From: Aquimarina brevivitae
Lineage (GTDB): Bacteria; Bacteroidota; Bacteroidia; Flavobacteriales; Flavobacteriaceae
Length of the DNA stretch: 64,000 nucleotides
Assembly (NCBI RefSeq): GCF_004216895.1
Contig: NZ_SGXE01000005.1
Location: 1 to 64,000, forward strand
Direction of reading: 5' to 3'
The stretch's first letter is position 1. The number at the start of each line of letters is the position of its first letter. Made by a program: the position numbers and the translations under genes. This document shows, piece by piece, positions 43,920 to 55,988 of the stretch. The notes below the pieces were generated by a model that saw only the letters and a program-made list of their open reading frames with translations, made no database searches and had not been told where the DNA came from.

Positions 43920-45275
43920 ATGAACACACCTCCACAAAAAAAATCATTTGGACAATGGATCAAAACCTCATTAACCATCCGTATGGCAATGATTGGCATT
44001 CTTATTCTTGTTATGTTGATACCGCTATCTTTTATTGAAAGTTTAATACGCGAAAGATCATTTAGACAAGAAGAAGTGGTTAAAGAAATCAATTCAAAAT
44101 GGGGTAACGAAGTATTGCTCTATGGACCTGTGCTCAAAGTTCCGTATCAAACGCATCGTAATGCTAAACTTTGGGACGAAAAGACAAAATCTTATACCGA
44201 AGAAAATATTGTGGAAACAGCATATGCTTATTTCTTTCCCAATGAATTGTCCATTACAACGAATGTTGAATCCGAATTATTGAGCCGGGGAATCTACAAA
44301 TCCGTTGTATACACTTCTGATATTGACTTTACCGGAAACTTTGAAAGTCCAAATTTTGAAAATCAAGGTATAAAACCGAATGACATCTTATGGAATAAGG
44401 CAACTATCCTACTGCGATCTTCTAATCTAAAGGGAATAAAAAGTAATTTGGATATTGTACTGAAGGATCAATCCTATCCGCTTCGCTCCCGCTACGCAAA
44501 GAACAGCTCATTAAGCACCTTAGAGACGCAATTTTTAAAGGAAGATAGCCTCGCTGTGAAAGGCCCAATTGATTTTAAGCTACATTTTACTGTGAATGGT
44601 AGTGAATCTCTTCGCTTTATCCCAGTAGGAAAAGAAACCAAAGTACGTATGCAATCGGATTGGGCTACGCCTAGTTTTGATGGTAACTTCTTACCTGAAA
44701 CAAAAACCAAACAAATTACTTCAGAAGGATTTAAAGCCAACTGGAAAGTTTTAGAAATAAATCGAGACTTCGAACAGGTATTTTTTGGAACACTTCCAGA
44801 TATTGAATCCTCTGCTTTTGGAGTTACTTTACTCATTCCGGTAGATGAATACCAAAAGAGCGAGCGTGCTGCTAAATATGGCTACCTGGTTATTGCCTTG
44901 ACATTTTTAGTTTTCTTTTTAATCCAAAGTATCAGCAAGGTAACTATTCACCCGTTTCAATATTTAATGATTGGACTAGCTTTAACTATGTTTTATACCT
45001 TGTTGATTTCTATATCAGAACACAGTTCTTTTCGTATTGCCTATTTAATTGCAGGATTATCGGTAATTACATTAATAAGTATCTACAGTAAAGCTGTTTT
45101 AAAAGGCTTGAAGTTTCCGCTATTTGTAGCAGCCTCGCTAACGGCTTTGTACGGGTTCATATTTGTGATTATTCAACTAGAAAATTATGCCTTACTAGTG
45201 GGGAGCATCGGACTATTTATCATTCTCGGAACTGTTATGATGATCTCCAGAAAAATTGATTGGTCAGCGAATTAA
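43920..45275 (+). CDS. creD: Cell envelope integrity protein CreD
   Basis: The 451-residue protein has an N-terminal transmembrane helix, a large periplasmic domain (about residues 50-300) that opens with SLIRERSFRQEEVVKEINSKW and contains YAYFFPNELSI, and a C-terminal set of transmembrane helices beginning LVIALTFLVFFLIQS. This is the CreD architecture. CreD is linked to envelope stress and beta-lactam or colicin sensitivity in other bacteria. Here it is the last gene of the operon that starts at 42493, followed by a hairpin terminator. Confidence 0.92.
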   Translation: MNTPPQKKSFGQWIKTSLTIRMAMIGILILVMLIPLSFIESLIRERSFRQEEVVKEINSKWGNEVLLYGPVLKVPYQTHRNAKLWDEKTKSYTEENIVETAYAYFFPNELSITTNVESELLSRGIYKSVVYTSDIDFTGNFESPNFENQGIKPNDILWNKATILLRSSNLKGIKSNLDIVLKDQSYPLRSRYAKNSSLSTLETQFLKEDSLAVKGPIDFKLHFTVNGSESLRFIPVGKETKVRMQSDWATPSFDGNFLPETKTKQITSEGFKANWKVLEINRDFEQVFFGTLPDIESSAFGVTLLIPVDEYQKSERAAKYGYLVIALTFLVFFLIQSISKVTIHPFQYLMIGLALTMFYTLLISISEHSSFRIAYLIAGLSVITLISIYSKAVLKGLKFPLFVAASLTALYGFIFVIIQLENYALLVGSIGLFIILGTVMMISRKIDWSAN

Positions 45276-45282
45276 AGTAATT

Positions 45283-45319
45283 GCCTTCTCTTAGCTAAAC
45301 AAAGTCGCTAAGGGAGGGC
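45283..45319 (+). terminator. Terminator after creD
   Basis: GCCTTCTCTTAG (45283-45294) and CTAAGGGAGGGC (45308-45319) form a 12-base stem with two G-U pairs and a 13-base loop, followed by TTTT. It lies 8 bases after the creD stop. Confidence 0.6.
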
Positions 45320-45556
45320 ATTTTCATCTAGCAAACTGAACAATACTTAGTAAAACCATAAAATTCACCCTTATTTTTTATCAATTACATAAATTTAGTA
45401 ACTGTTTTTGATCTTTATCATAAAAAATTAGCGAAGAAAAACGTACATTTAAGTTAGAAAATGAGATTACTTAGTATCCACTAGTATTCATTTTTAGACC
45501 ATTAGACCATATTCAATAACACTAATAGTTTGCAGTACTATTTAACCCCAAAAGCT

Positions 45557-46057
45557 ATGCATACCATAAAAACCCCTATTGTACTCTTAGGCTTATCACT
45601 TTTTTTCTATGCGTGCAAAAACGATTCAAAATCCGATAAAAATCTCACCCAAGAAGTAAATTTTACTAAAGAAGGCGAAGCTACTCTCTTTAGAGTTAAC
45701 GACAGTAGTACTACCAAAATTACACAACTAGAAATAGAGATTGCGGATAATGAATATGAAATACAGACCGGACTGATGTATCGTAAAACCATGGAACCCA
45801 ATCGTGGAATGTTGTTTGTTTTTGAAGAAGATGCGCCAAGGTCATTTTATATGAAAAACACACAAATCGCATTGGATTTGATATTCCTCAATTCAGATCA
45901 TAAAGTAGTAAGCATACAGAAAAACGCAGCACCGATGAACGAAAAATCGTTGTTGTCCGAAGGACCAGCGAGATATGTGCTAGAAGTTAATGCTGGGTTG
46001 TCAGAGCAATGGAACCTTCAAAAAGGAGATTCCGTAGCCTTTAAAAAAATAAAATAA
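45557..46057 (+). CDS. DUF192 lipoprotein
   Basis: The 166-residue product has a lipobox (FFYAC, Cys18) and a DUF192 domain carrying the conserved YEIQTGLMYRKTMEPNRGMLFVFEEDAP and KNTQIALDLIFLN stretches, plus a C-terminal YVLEVNAGLSEQW. Its fold is known but the function is not; it is widespread in marine bacteria. ATG 45557 is preferred to an in-frame ATG at 45530 because it directly precedes the signal sequence. Confidence 0.87.
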   Translation: MHTIKTPIVLLGLSLFFYACKNDSKSDKNLTQEVNFTKEGEATLFRVNDSSTTKITQLEIEIADNEYEIQTGLMYRKTMEPNRGMLFVFEEDAPRSFYMKNTQIALDLIFLNSDHKVVSIQKNAAPMNEKSLLSEGPARYVLEVNAGLSEQWNLQKGDSVAFKKIK

Positions 46058-46080
46058 CGACTATAATTTAGCATAACAAA

Positions 46081-46107
46081 AAACGTCCTGAATAGTTCAG
46101 GACGTTT
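46081..46107. terminator. Bidirectional terminator between DUF192 gene and secDF
   Basis: AAACGTCCTGAA and TTCAGGACGTTT form a perfect 12-bp stem with a TAGT loop, flanked by A and T runs on both sides. It can serve both converging transcripts. Confidence 0.92.
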
Positions 46108-46132
46108 TTTTTAGTGTTCTAAAAACCGATGC

Positions 46133-49100
46133 TTAGGCATCTGCTTTTTTCTTTTCTTTTAATCCAATTTTACTTACCGTATCTGTCATAATTGGAGTAG
46201 CAATAAATAATGATGAGTAAGTACCCACAACTACACCTATGATCAACGAAAACATAAATCCTCTTAGTGGTACTGCAAATATAAAGATTGCAATAAGTAC
46301 TAATAAGGTAGTTAATGAGGTGTTCAACGTACGGCTTAGCGTACTATTTAATGCACCATTAACCTGGTCTGCCAACGGCCAGCTACTATGCTCCTTAAAG
46401 AATTCTCTAATTCTATCGAATACAACCACAGTATCATTCAGCGAGTAACCAATTACTGTTAATATGGCTGCAATAAATGCCTGATCGATCTCCATATTGA
46501 ATGGCATAAATTTGTAGGTTAATGAGAATATCCCCAGTACAACCAATACATCGTGGAATACTGCAGTTACTGCTCCTAAACTGAATTGCCATCTTCTAAA
46601 TCTAAATAAGATATAAAGGAATACTACGATCAGCGACCCTAGTACAGACCAAAATGCTGCCTTTTTAATATCATCAGCAATCGTTGGTCCTACTTTCATA
46701 GATGACATAATACCAACGGTTTTATCATCCTCGCCAATAGCGAACTCCTCATAGCTTAGATCACCAGGTAAATGTGGTTGAAGTGCCGTAAATAACATAT
46801 TTGCTATTTCAGCATCAATCTGCTCTCCAGATTCTTCAATCTTATATTTTGTAGTAATCTTTAACTGATTGTTAGCACCTAACGTTTTAGCTTCAGCACT
46901 ACCAAAAGCAGCCACTAGATCCTTTTCAACTGCTGTAGGAACTACATCCTTATCAAATCTTACTGTATAGGTTCTACCCCCTACAAAATCAACTCCTTGA
47001 TCCAATCCTTGCGTAAACAATGATCCAAGACCAATTACGATCAGAATTCCGGAGAATACGTAAGCAATCTTTCTTTTTCCTAAGAAATTGATATTTACAT
47101 TTTTAAATAGGTTTTTGGTTACGCCTGTAGAGAACGCTAATTCCTTACCGTTTTTACCATACCCATCGATAAATAATCTTGTAATGAATATCGCTGTAAA
47201 TAAAGAGGTAAGGATACCAATTAATAAGGTCGTAGCAAATCCTTTAATAGGTCCTGTACCAAATGCTAATAGGATTAGACCGGTAAGACCAGTGGTGATA
47301 TTAGCATCTAAAATTGAGGATAAGGCATTGCTAAATCCATCTTTGATAGAATCTGCTTGCGACTTACCACGAGCTAATTCTTCGCGAATTCTTTCAAAGA
47401 TAAGCACGTTAGCATCCACCGACATACCGATGGTTAATACAATACCTGCTATACCAGGTAAAGTTAGTACTGCACCGGGTAATCCTGCTAACATTCCAAA
47501 GATAAATAATATATTGACTACTAGGGCTACATCGGCAAAGGCACCTGCTTTTCCGTAGTAAAATACCATCCAAATTAGAATTAGTCCTAAAGCGATAGCA
47601 AAAGACATAATACCACTATCAATAGCCTCTTGTCCAAGCGACGGACCTACAACTTCACTCTGAATAATATCAGCAGAAGCAGGTAATTTACCAGCACGTA
47701 ACACGTTTGCTAAATCCTTACCTTCTTCTACGGTAAAGTTTCCTGTAATTTCACTTCTTCCACCACTAATCGCACCAGTAGTAACACCAGGTGCAGAGTA
47801 TACAATGTTATCCAGTACAATTGCTATTTGACTACCTTGTTTAAAGGCTCTACCTGTCATTTCTTCCCACTTCTTCGCTCCTTTTCCATCCATCTGCATG
47901 GAAACACTAACTTTACCAATTTGGTTAAAATCTTGTCGGGCATCAGTAATAACACCACCACTTAATTCGGGCTGATTATCTCTATTGCCTTTTAAGGCAT
48001 ACAGATCTACAAATTCTGACCCTTTGGCCTGCATACCCCAAGCAAATCTTAAGTATTTTTGATCTGCCGGTAATAAAGCTCTTACTTTCGGATCTCTTAA
48101 ATAAGAACCAAATTGAGCCGTATCTTTTATTGCTACAGTAACTACTACTGGACCACCTTGTCCACCTTGACCAGCGATAAGATCAAATAAAGGATTCACT
48201 TGTGCTTCCACATCAGTTGAATCCTCTGCATCTGCTAATAAATCTTCAATCGCTTGATCCTCGTCTGTTTTTGTAGAATCTACTGTTGTAGAATCAACCT
48301 CAGCAGAATCAGCTACAACTTCAGCATCTTGTTGCTCCTCTGCAACCTCGTTCTTTACATTATCTGCCTGCTCTTTTAGGTAATTATTAGCAGCAAAAAG
48401 GAAAGGAAAAACCTCTTCCATTTTATATACATCCCAAAACTCCAACTGAGCTGTACTTTGCAATAGTTTTTTAATTCGATCTACATCCTTAGCTCCTGGT
48501 AATTCCACTAAGATACGACCAGACTCTCCTAAACGTTGGATGTTTGGTTGCGTAACCCCAAACTTATCAATACGTTTACGTAAAACTTCAAAAGCAGATT
48601 CAATTGACTCATCTATCTTTCTACGTAATACTGGTTTTACCTCGTCATTAGACATATTATAAGTGATATCATCACTTAAGTTTTTATTCGCAAAAATATC
48701 CGGAGACGCTAATTTAGCATCTGGTATTTTTTCAAACTCAGTAAAGAAATCATCAATATAGGTATTTTGACTGTTCTTTTGCACCTCATCAGTCGCTTGT
48801 AACGCCTGATTAAATGCTGGATCTTTAGAGTCATTAGCTAATCCTTTCAATACATCTTTTACTGATATTTGTAGGATAACATTGATCCCCCCCTTAAGGT
48901 CAAGACCTTTTTGAAGTTCTTTAGTTTTTGCGTCATTATAAGTAATTCCCGCAAAGATGGGATCTTTACCGATAGAGTCTAAATATTCTTTTTCTGCAGT
49001 TTCTCTTAATTTAGAGTAATTCTCTACACTTTCTGGAATTTGCTGCACAGCATAAGCTTCAGCTTCGCTTTCTACTGAATAGGTTATATACGTATACGAT

Positions 49101-49165
49101 AACTGGTATATACATACCAAACCAAATAAAATCGCAAATATCCTAACGATACCTTTGTTTTGCAT
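46133..49165 (-). CDS. secDF: Fused protein translocase subunit SecDF
   Basis: The 1010-residue protein is a SecD-SecF fusion typical of Bacteroidota. After an N-terminal helix comes a large periplasmic P1 domain with LQKGLDLKGGINVILQISV and PGAKDVDRIKKLLQSTAQLEFWDVY, and a head region FSVKDT-like as VAIKDTAQF. Then come the SecD transmembrane helices beginning VGPSLGQEAIDSGIMSFA and the SecF part with FVGGRTYTVRFDKDV and NDTVVVFDRIREFF. It uses proton motive force to help SecYEG. An Asp/Glu/Val/Ala-rich insertion lies in P1 (about residues 270-315). Confidence 0.96.
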   Translation of the reverse strand: MQNKGIVRIFAILFGLVCIYQLSYTYITYSVESEAEAYAVQQIPESVENYSKLRETAEKEYLDSIGKDPIFAGITYNDAKTKELQKGLDLKGGINVILQISVKDVLKGLANDSKDPAFNQALQATDEVQKNSQNTYIDDFFTEFEKIPDAKLASPDIFANKNLSDDITYNMSNDEVKPVLRRKIDESIESAFEVLRKRIDKFGVTQPNIQRLGESGRILVELPGAKDVDRIKKLLQSTAQLEFWDVYKMEEVFPFLFAANNYLKEQADNVKNEVAEEQQDAEVVADSAEVDSTTVDSTKTDEDQAIEDLLADAEDSTDVEAQVNPLFDLIAGQGGQGGPVVVTVAIKDTAQFGSYLRDPKVRALLPADQKYLRFAWGMQAKGSEFVDLYALKGNRDNQPELSGGVITDARQDFNQIGKVSVSMQMDGKGAKKWEEMTGRAFKQGSQIAIVLDNIVYSAPGVTTGAISGGRSEITGNFTVEEGKDLANVLRAGKLPASADIIQSEVVGPSLGQEAIDSGIMSFAIALGLILIWMVFYYGKAGAFADVALVVNILFIFGMLAGLPGAVLTLPGIAGIVLTIGMSVDANVLIFERIREELARGKSQADSIKDGFSNALSSILDANITTGLTGLILLAFGTGPIKGFATTLLIGILTSLFTAIFITRLFIDGYGKNGKELAFSTGVTKNLFKNVNINFLGKRKIAYVFSGILIVIGLGSLFTQGLDQGVDFVGGRTYTVRFDKDVVPTAVEKDLVAAFGSAEAKTLGANNQLKITTKYKIEESGEQIDAEIANMLFTALQPHLPGDLSYEEFAIGEDDKTVGIMSSMKVGPTIADDIKKAAFWSVLGSLIVVFLYILFRFRRWQFSLGAVTAVFHDVLVVLGIFSLTYKFMPFNMEIDQAFIAAILTVIGYSLNDTVVVFDRIREFFKEHSSWPLADQVNGALNSTLSRTLNTSLTTLLVLIAIFIFAVPLRGFMFSLIIGVVVGTYSSLFIATPIMTDTVSKIGLKEKKKADA

Positions 49166-49324
49166 TTTTTAAATTTAATTAAGCCCGCATATGTAGTTGC
49201 AAATAACATACACCGGCGGTTAGATTATTAATAATTTGTTGTGTTCTTGTTGTGTAGTGCGTCTCAATTATGAAGCTATCTTAAGTAACTTTCAATTCGC
49301 ACTAAGTTGTAGTATAAAAATAGT

Positions 49325-49954
49325 CTATGCTAAGGGGCCCGCTCGGACCTGAGGAATACTGTATGTTCGTTCGTGTATGTTTACTACAAAAGTAGTATTG
49401 ATCTTGATCTTGGTTTCCTGCAACACTGTTGGTCTAGGAAGCGAAATATTTCCGGATAGTGCCCACAGATAAGTATGCAGATTTCCTTCTGTTCTAAACT
49501 TAATTTCCGGTACCTGAATACAGTTAAATTCTAAATTTCCTAATCCCGAAACAGGTTGAATCTCAAGAACGCTGATACTTAAATCATGTACATCTTTTTG
49601 ATCTTGAGGAATTGGATTGTTATTCTTGTCATTGGCGTCATACACCAAATGCTGAAGAGCTATTGGGTCTTTACCCGAAAAAATATTCTTAACGACTTCA
49701 ACCTTTTGGCTACTGTAATATTGGATTCTAACAATACCGTTTGCCTCATCCTTTACTACAGCAACAGGTTCAATACCCACCAGAGCCAGTTGTTCTTTTA
49801 CGGCAGCTAAAGTAACGGCAACCTCATTAGTATTGGTATCACCGCTTTGAAAATGAAGGATAATCTCTTGATTTGGTGCGTCAACACGCTCTTGAATTGC
49901 GATGAGCAAAACAAGCGCTGTAAGGAAAGTCCATATACACCATTTTTTAGACAT
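49325..49954 (-). CDS. Membrane-anchored protein of unknown function
   Basis: The 209-residue protein has one N-terminal transmembrane helix (about residues 5-20) and a periplasmic part with two domains; the second (ISVLEIQPVSGLGNLEF onward) is beta-rich. Conserved-looking segments include ILHFQSGDTNTNEVAVTLAAVKEQLALVGI, which resembles a small alpha/beta domain of the kind found in SecD periplasmic regions (EIEVA-like sheets). It is located close to secDF and the SecD-like lipoprotein gene but no family name can be given. Confidence 0.62.
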   Translation of the reverse strand: MSKKWCIWTFLTALVLLIAIQERVDAPNQEIILHFQSGDTNTNEVAVTLAAVKEQLALVGIEPVAVVKDEANGIVRIQYYSSQKVEVVKNIFSGKDPIALQHLVYDANDKNNNPIPQDQKDVHDLSISVLEIQPVSGLGNLEFNCIQVPEIKFRTEGNLHTYLWALSGNISLPRPTVLQETKIKINTTFVVNIHERTYSIPQVRAGPLA

Positions 49955-50073
49955 GCGGCAAATATAAAAGATTAAAACCTAATGCAAAAACATTATCTAA
50001 ATAGAAATTAGCTTCTTTTTTTATTTTTTAATAGTATATCAATCACTATTTTAACAGGCTTAAATTCAATCCT

Positions 50074-50571
50074 ATGAAAAAATTCATTGTTATCGTTTAC
50101 TTAGTTGCAGTAAGCGGTCTTGCCCAAGAAAAATTTCCATTACCTAATGCATATAGCTTAGAAGAAAACAAAGAAGTAGTGCTTAAAGACAAACTTAATA
50201 AGGTAACCTTAATTGATCTTTGGGCTACATGGTGCCAACCTTGTATTAAAGAATCTCCTTATGTTGAGGAAATAGCTACAAAATTTAGCGATCAACTGGA
50301 TGTTTTCTACATCTCATTAGATCAGGATAAAGAGAAATGGAAAACCTATTTAAAAAAGAAAAAATCAAAAAACAATCATTTTATAGTGCCGATGGATAGT
50401 GAAATTATTACCTATATTTCAGAAGTATTTGAGGAAAATGGCAAAGAAGTAGTCGGTTGGTCAATTCCAAGATTTATACTTATCAACAAAGAAGGTACTA
50501 CGCTCATAAAGTTTGGTCCTCCTTCTTCTTCTGGATTGTTGGAAGAAATGATTGTTGGATATTTACAATAA
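50074..50571 (+). CDS. Secreted TlpA-like thiol-disulfide protein
   Basis: The 165-residue protein has a signal peptide (VSGLAQ) and a thioredoxin domain with the redox motif W-C-x2-C in IDLWATWCQPCIKESP (Cys54 and Cys57) and a cis-Pro context GWSIPRFILINKEG. Such TlpA/ResA-type proteins reduce cytochrome or protein thiols in the periplasm. The substrate is unknown. It is convergent with the SecD-like lipoprotein gene. Confidence 0.88.
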   Translation: MKKFIVIVYLVAVSGLAQEKFPLPNAYSLEENKEVVLKDKLNKVTLIDLWATWCQPCIKESPYVEEIATKFSDQLDVFYISLDQDKEKWKTYLKKKKSKNNHFIVPMDSEIITYISEVFEENGKEVVGWSIPRFILINKEGTTLIKFGPPSSSGLLEEMIVGYLQ

Positions 50572-50648
50572 ACTAGCCCTGCGCATTTTTATCAGACAAT
50601 AATCTAAAGGTTAACAGCTCCAATCTAATATACTAAGCATTTCAGTGA

Positions 50649-51578
50649 TTAATTCAATTTATTAACTTCTTCAGTTAACACTTTTAATGTTGGTATATTA
50701 CCCGATTCGATTAAAAAAGCTAAATCCTTAGCCTCTTGTACGGTAAACTGACCTGAAACCTCGGATCTACCTCCTTCAATTGGACTGCTTACTCCAGGTG
50801 CTGAATATACAGTTCCATTTATTACAATAGCAATTTGCGAATGATCTCTAAAAACTTTTGTGGTTAACTCCTTCCACTCTAATGCTCCTTTTTCATCCAT
50901 TTCAATAGAAATCACAGGCTGATCTAAAGAATTATAGCTTTGAAAAGCCCTTTTAATCCTTTTCCCAGAAATAATGGAACCTCTTCTTTTTTTATCCTTT
51001 TTTAAAGCATACAATGCTAATTCTTCTGATTTACTTTTTGATAATCCCCAAGCAAATAACAAATCTTTTTTAGAAACAGGTAGCTTAGGGTATACCTCTT
51101 TATAGCTAAGGTAGTTTGAAATAGCAGTTGTATCTTTTACAGAGAAAGTCAACAATTGAGGTCCACCAACATAGCCCTGACTAACAACTTTTTCAAAGAA
51201 TACATTTTCTTTGTCCTCTAATTCAGAAACTAAGGTGTTTAGTTCTATAAAATAAGGCATCATCTCATCTAAATGATACACCTCATAAAAACCTAAATCC
51301 ACAGTGCTTAACAATAATTTTTTGGCGCTATCAACTCCAATATTAGTTTTCAATTCCACTGCCAAAAGGTTATTTTTATCTTCATATACCCGGCAATCAA
51401 TGCCTATTTTATCGCATCTTGATTTTAGTTCGATAATAGCTGTTTTTTTCTGCTCAGCTTCTTCAGGCTTTACTATGGCTAGCTTAAGTGATATAAATTT
51501 ATCTGGCTTAGGCTGCAAATTACAGTTAACCAGGAACAACGAAATAACTGCAGAACATAATGATATTGAAATTCTCAT
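50649..51578 (-). CDS. Free-standing SecD periplasmic-domain lipoprotein
   Basis: The 309-residue product has a lipobox (FLVNC, Cys19) and no further transmembrane segment. Its chain resembles the SecDF P1 domain in the same order: STVDLGFYEVYHLDEMMPYF, LTFSVKDTTAI, LLFAWGLSKSKSEELALYAL and SQIAIVINGTVYSAPGV, ending in GGRSEVSGQFTVQEAKDLA. It stops where SecD would enter the membrane (VVGPSLG region absent). It is therefore a duplicated SecD head and base module anchored by lipid, without channel helices, and lies about 1.5 kb from secDF. The function is unknown. Confidence 0.78.
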   Translation of the reverse strand: MRISISLCSAVISLFLVNCNLQPKPDKFISLKLAIVKPEEAEQKKTAIIELKSRCDKIGIDCRVYEDKNNLLAVELKTNIGVDSAKKLLLSTVDLGFYEVYHLDEMMPYFIELNTLVSELEDKENVFFEKVVSQGYVGGPQLLTFSVKDTTAISNYLSYKEVYPKLPVSKKDLLFAWGLSKSKSEELALYALKKDKKRRGSIISGKRIKRAFQSYNSLDQPVISIEMDEKGALEWKELTTKVFRDHSQIAIVINGTVYSAPGVSSPIEGGRSEVSGQFTVQEAKDLAFLIESGNIPTLKVLTEEVNKLN

Positions 51579-51656
51579 AAATAGTAGGTAATGGTCTTAT
51601 AAAACTTAGGCCATCTGAATAGATGGCCTAAAATAGAATATAATTCAATTGCTGTA

Positions 51657-52583
51657 TTAAAATTCTAAAAGCCCGTTAGTTTTTCTAACGCCTTCAGCAC
51701 TTTCTGTCAACTTATTCTTTTCAGCATCACTTAAGTCAATCTCTACTATTTTTTCGATACCGTTACGTCCTAATACTACCGGTGCTCCGATGCAGATATC
51801 ATTTAATCCAAATTCACCTTCAAGTAATACTGAACAAGGGAATATTTTCTTTTGATCACAAGCGATAGCCTGAACTAATCCAGAAACCGCTGCTCCAGGT
51901 GCGTACCACGCAGAAGTACCTAGTAATTTAGTTAAGGTAGCACCGCCTACTTTAGTGTCGGCAGCAACTTGCTCTAAACGCTCTTCTGAAATGAATTCAG
52001 AAACAGGTACACTATTACGAGTCGCTAGCCTAGTCAATGGCACCATACCTGTATCACTATGTCCACCGATAACCATACCATCTACATCAGATATAGGCGC
52101 TTCTAAAGCTTCTGCTAATCTGTATTTAAAACGTGCGCTATCTAAAGCACCACCCATACCAATAATTCTATTTTTAGGTAAATCTGTGGTTTTATGCACT
52201 AAATACGTCATTGTATCCATCGGATTACTAACCACAATAATGATAGCATTTGGAGAGTGTTCAATTAAATTAGCCGAAACCGTTTTAACGATACCTGCAT
52301 TAATTCCAATCAATTCCTCTCTGGTCATACCCGGTTTTCTTGGAATACCCGATGTAATTACAGCAATATCACTTCCTGCAGTTTTAGCATAATCGTTAGT
52401 AGTTCCTGTAATTTTTGTATCAAAACCATTTAAAGAAGCGGTTTGCATAAGATCCATTGCTTTTCCTTCTGCATATCCTTCCTTGATGTCTAACAATACT
52501 ACTTCTGAAGCGAAATTTTTTATAGCGATGTATTCAGCACAACTTGCGCCTACTGCACCTGCCCCTACTACTGTAACTTTCAT
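51657..52583 (-). CDS. mdh: Malate dehydrogenase
   Basis: The 308-residue protein is a malate dehydrogenase of the LDH-like type. NAD-binding VVGAGAVGASCAEYI, catalytic residues in GITRKPGMTREELIG-like form as SGIPRKPGMTREELI, VVSNPMDTMTYLVHKTT and the active-site His in GMVIGGHSDTGMVP are present, with KVGGATLTKLLG downstream. It interconverts malate and oxaloacetate in the TCA cycle. It is monocistronic. Confidence 0.95.
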   Translation of the reverse strand: MKVTVVGAGAVGASCAEYIAIKNFASEVVLLDIKEGYAEGKAMDLMQTASLNGFDTKITGTTNDYAKTAGSDIAVITSGIPRKPGMTREELIGINAGIVKTVSANLIEHSPNAIIIVVSNPMDTMTYLVHKTTDLPKNRIIGMGGALDSARFKYRLAEALEAPISDVDGMVIGGHSDTGMVPLTRLATRNSVPVSEFISEERLEQVAADTKVGGATLTKLLGTSAWYAPGAAVSGLVQAIACDQKKIFPCSVLLEGEFGLNDICIGAPVVLGRNGIEKIVEIDLSDAEKNKLTESAEGVRKTNGLLEF

Positions 52584-52700
52584 TGTATATCTGTTTGTTT
52601 GAAATTAAACTTAATTTGTTTCGCGAAAATACAAATTAATGCAGTATAACCCTTGATAAATTACAGGTTTAATTATTTTTTAAACTACAACAGACGGAGT

Positions 52701-53702
52701 TTACCATCCGATTTGGAGACCTAAACTTAAATTCTTGTAGTTTTGAAGGGAGTAATCCAGGTTTGCCTTGAAGACACCATAAGCCACACGGGCACCAATA
52801 TTGGCTTTTAATCCCTTAGCTTTACCCGTTACACGAATTGGATCTGTAACCACAGTAGAAGCAAATGGTCCATTTTGAATTTGGTACGTTCCCAATAAAT
52901 TAGCTTCATTAGAACCAAAATAATAACCTATACCTCCATAGAAATTTAGGGTTTTCATTTTTGTAGAAACAATCGAAGCTAATAACCAAGAATTAGAATT
53001 TAAGGTAATCTCTTGCTCACTGCCTGGTACTCCACTAGCCGTAGTAAGATCATAAAACCCTTTAACATTAGTATACCCTAATAATGAGGCGATACGTACT
53101 GGCCATCGTTTTGTTGGAAAAAACCAATCTGTAATTTCGTGCTGAAAAGCAACCCCGTATATCTGTACTTTAGTATTTTCTCTGATTTCATATTTAGGAA
53201 AAAAGCGAAGTTTTATCTCTGTACTATGGATCAGTCCTATAGAGGCTTGTATAAACCCTCCGGGAACGGAATTAATCTCTTGTCCACTAAAACCATCTGG
53301 TAAAACTACTTCGGTCTGTGAAGCCTGCCCTTCATTAATAATCACAGAAATTCCCTCTGTATTCATCCCAAAACCATTATTGACATAGACACGCGTTACT
53401 CCACTACTGAAGGATAAGTCCTGGTAGTCGTTTACATCAAGTATAAAATTTTTCTTTTCTTCTCTAACAAAAGAAAGATTACCTACAAAACCAACTTCAA
53501 AATCCCACAGCTTTTTAACCTTTGCGGTATTATACCATCCATTAGACATATTGTTGATTAACGATTCCCCTGGAGCGTCAAAATAATCCTGACTAAATCG
53601 CTGAGCGTTTTCAATACCAATTTCTAATATTTGATCAATATCATTTTGACCAAAAGTAATCGTACACACTAGTACCATCCATAGCAACAAAAGCTTCTTC
53701 AT
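52701..53702 (-). CDS. DUF6588-like outer-membrane protein
   Basis: The 333-residue protein has a signal peptide (CTITFGQ), then the segment GESLINNMSNGWYNTAKVKKLWDFEVGF typical of DUF6588-type proteins, followed by beta-barrel strands and an aromatic end (LSLGLQIGW). Family membership is from memory of that conserved Asn-Gly-Trp-Tyr-Asn-Thr-Ala pattern. An upstream in-frame ATG at 53729 is less likely. It lies between mdh and gyrB on the same strand. Confidence 0.75.
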   Translation of the reverse strand: MKKLLLLWMVLVCTITFGQNDIDQILEIGIENAQRFSQDYFDAPGESLINNMSNGWYNTAKVKKLWDFEVGFVGNLSFVREEKKNFILDVNDYQDLSFSSGVTRVYVNNGFGMNTEGISVIINEGQASQTEVVLPDGFSGQEINSVPGGFIQASIGLIHSTEIKLRFFPKYEIRENTKVQIYGVAFQHEITDWFFPTKRWPVRIASLLGYTNVKGFYDLTTASGVPGSEQEITLNSNSWLLASIVSTKMKTLNFYGGIGYYFGSNEANLLGTYQIQNGPFASTVVTDPIRVTGKAKGLKANIGARVAYGVFKANLDYSLQNYKNLSLGLQIGW

Positions 53703-53733
53703 AGATTTTGGGTTTATAAGGCGTTGCAAGATA

Positions 53734-53770
53734 AAAAAAATCCATTAACAATTAGTTAACGGATTTTTTT
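53734..53770 (-). terminator. Terminator of gyrB
   Basis: AAAAAAATCCATTAAC and GTTAACGGATTTTTTT form a 16-base stem with one mismatch and a 5-base loop; the minus strand ends in a long T run. It lies 25 bases past the gyrB stop and just upstream of the next gene. Confidence 0.85.
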
Positions 53771-53794
53771 GTAAAATATGATCCAAGATGTGGT

Positions 53795-55753
<1,959 letters not shown>

Positions 55754-55773
55754 CTATAATTTTGGTCAACGAA

Positions 55774-55781
55774 CAAAGATA
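55774..55781 (-). promoter_or_regulatory. -7 promoter box of gyrB
   Basis: Minus-strand TATCTTTG exactly matches TAnnTTTG and lies 38 bases before the gyrB start. Confidence 0.6.
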
Positions 55782-55988
55782 AAAAAACAGTTAACTCTTA
55801 AAAGTAATTTATTAAAGATGATTTAAAGAGTTATCAACAATTAATTAAGATTGACTACTGTATTTTAAAAATAACGGCTTAAAAAGGCTAAAAAACAGCT
55901 TAAATTGAATTTAAGATAAATCTAACAAAATGCGGACGCTATAAATAAGTGCTCTAATCGTTTTGTTTTAGGTGTATTTCAACGCAAA

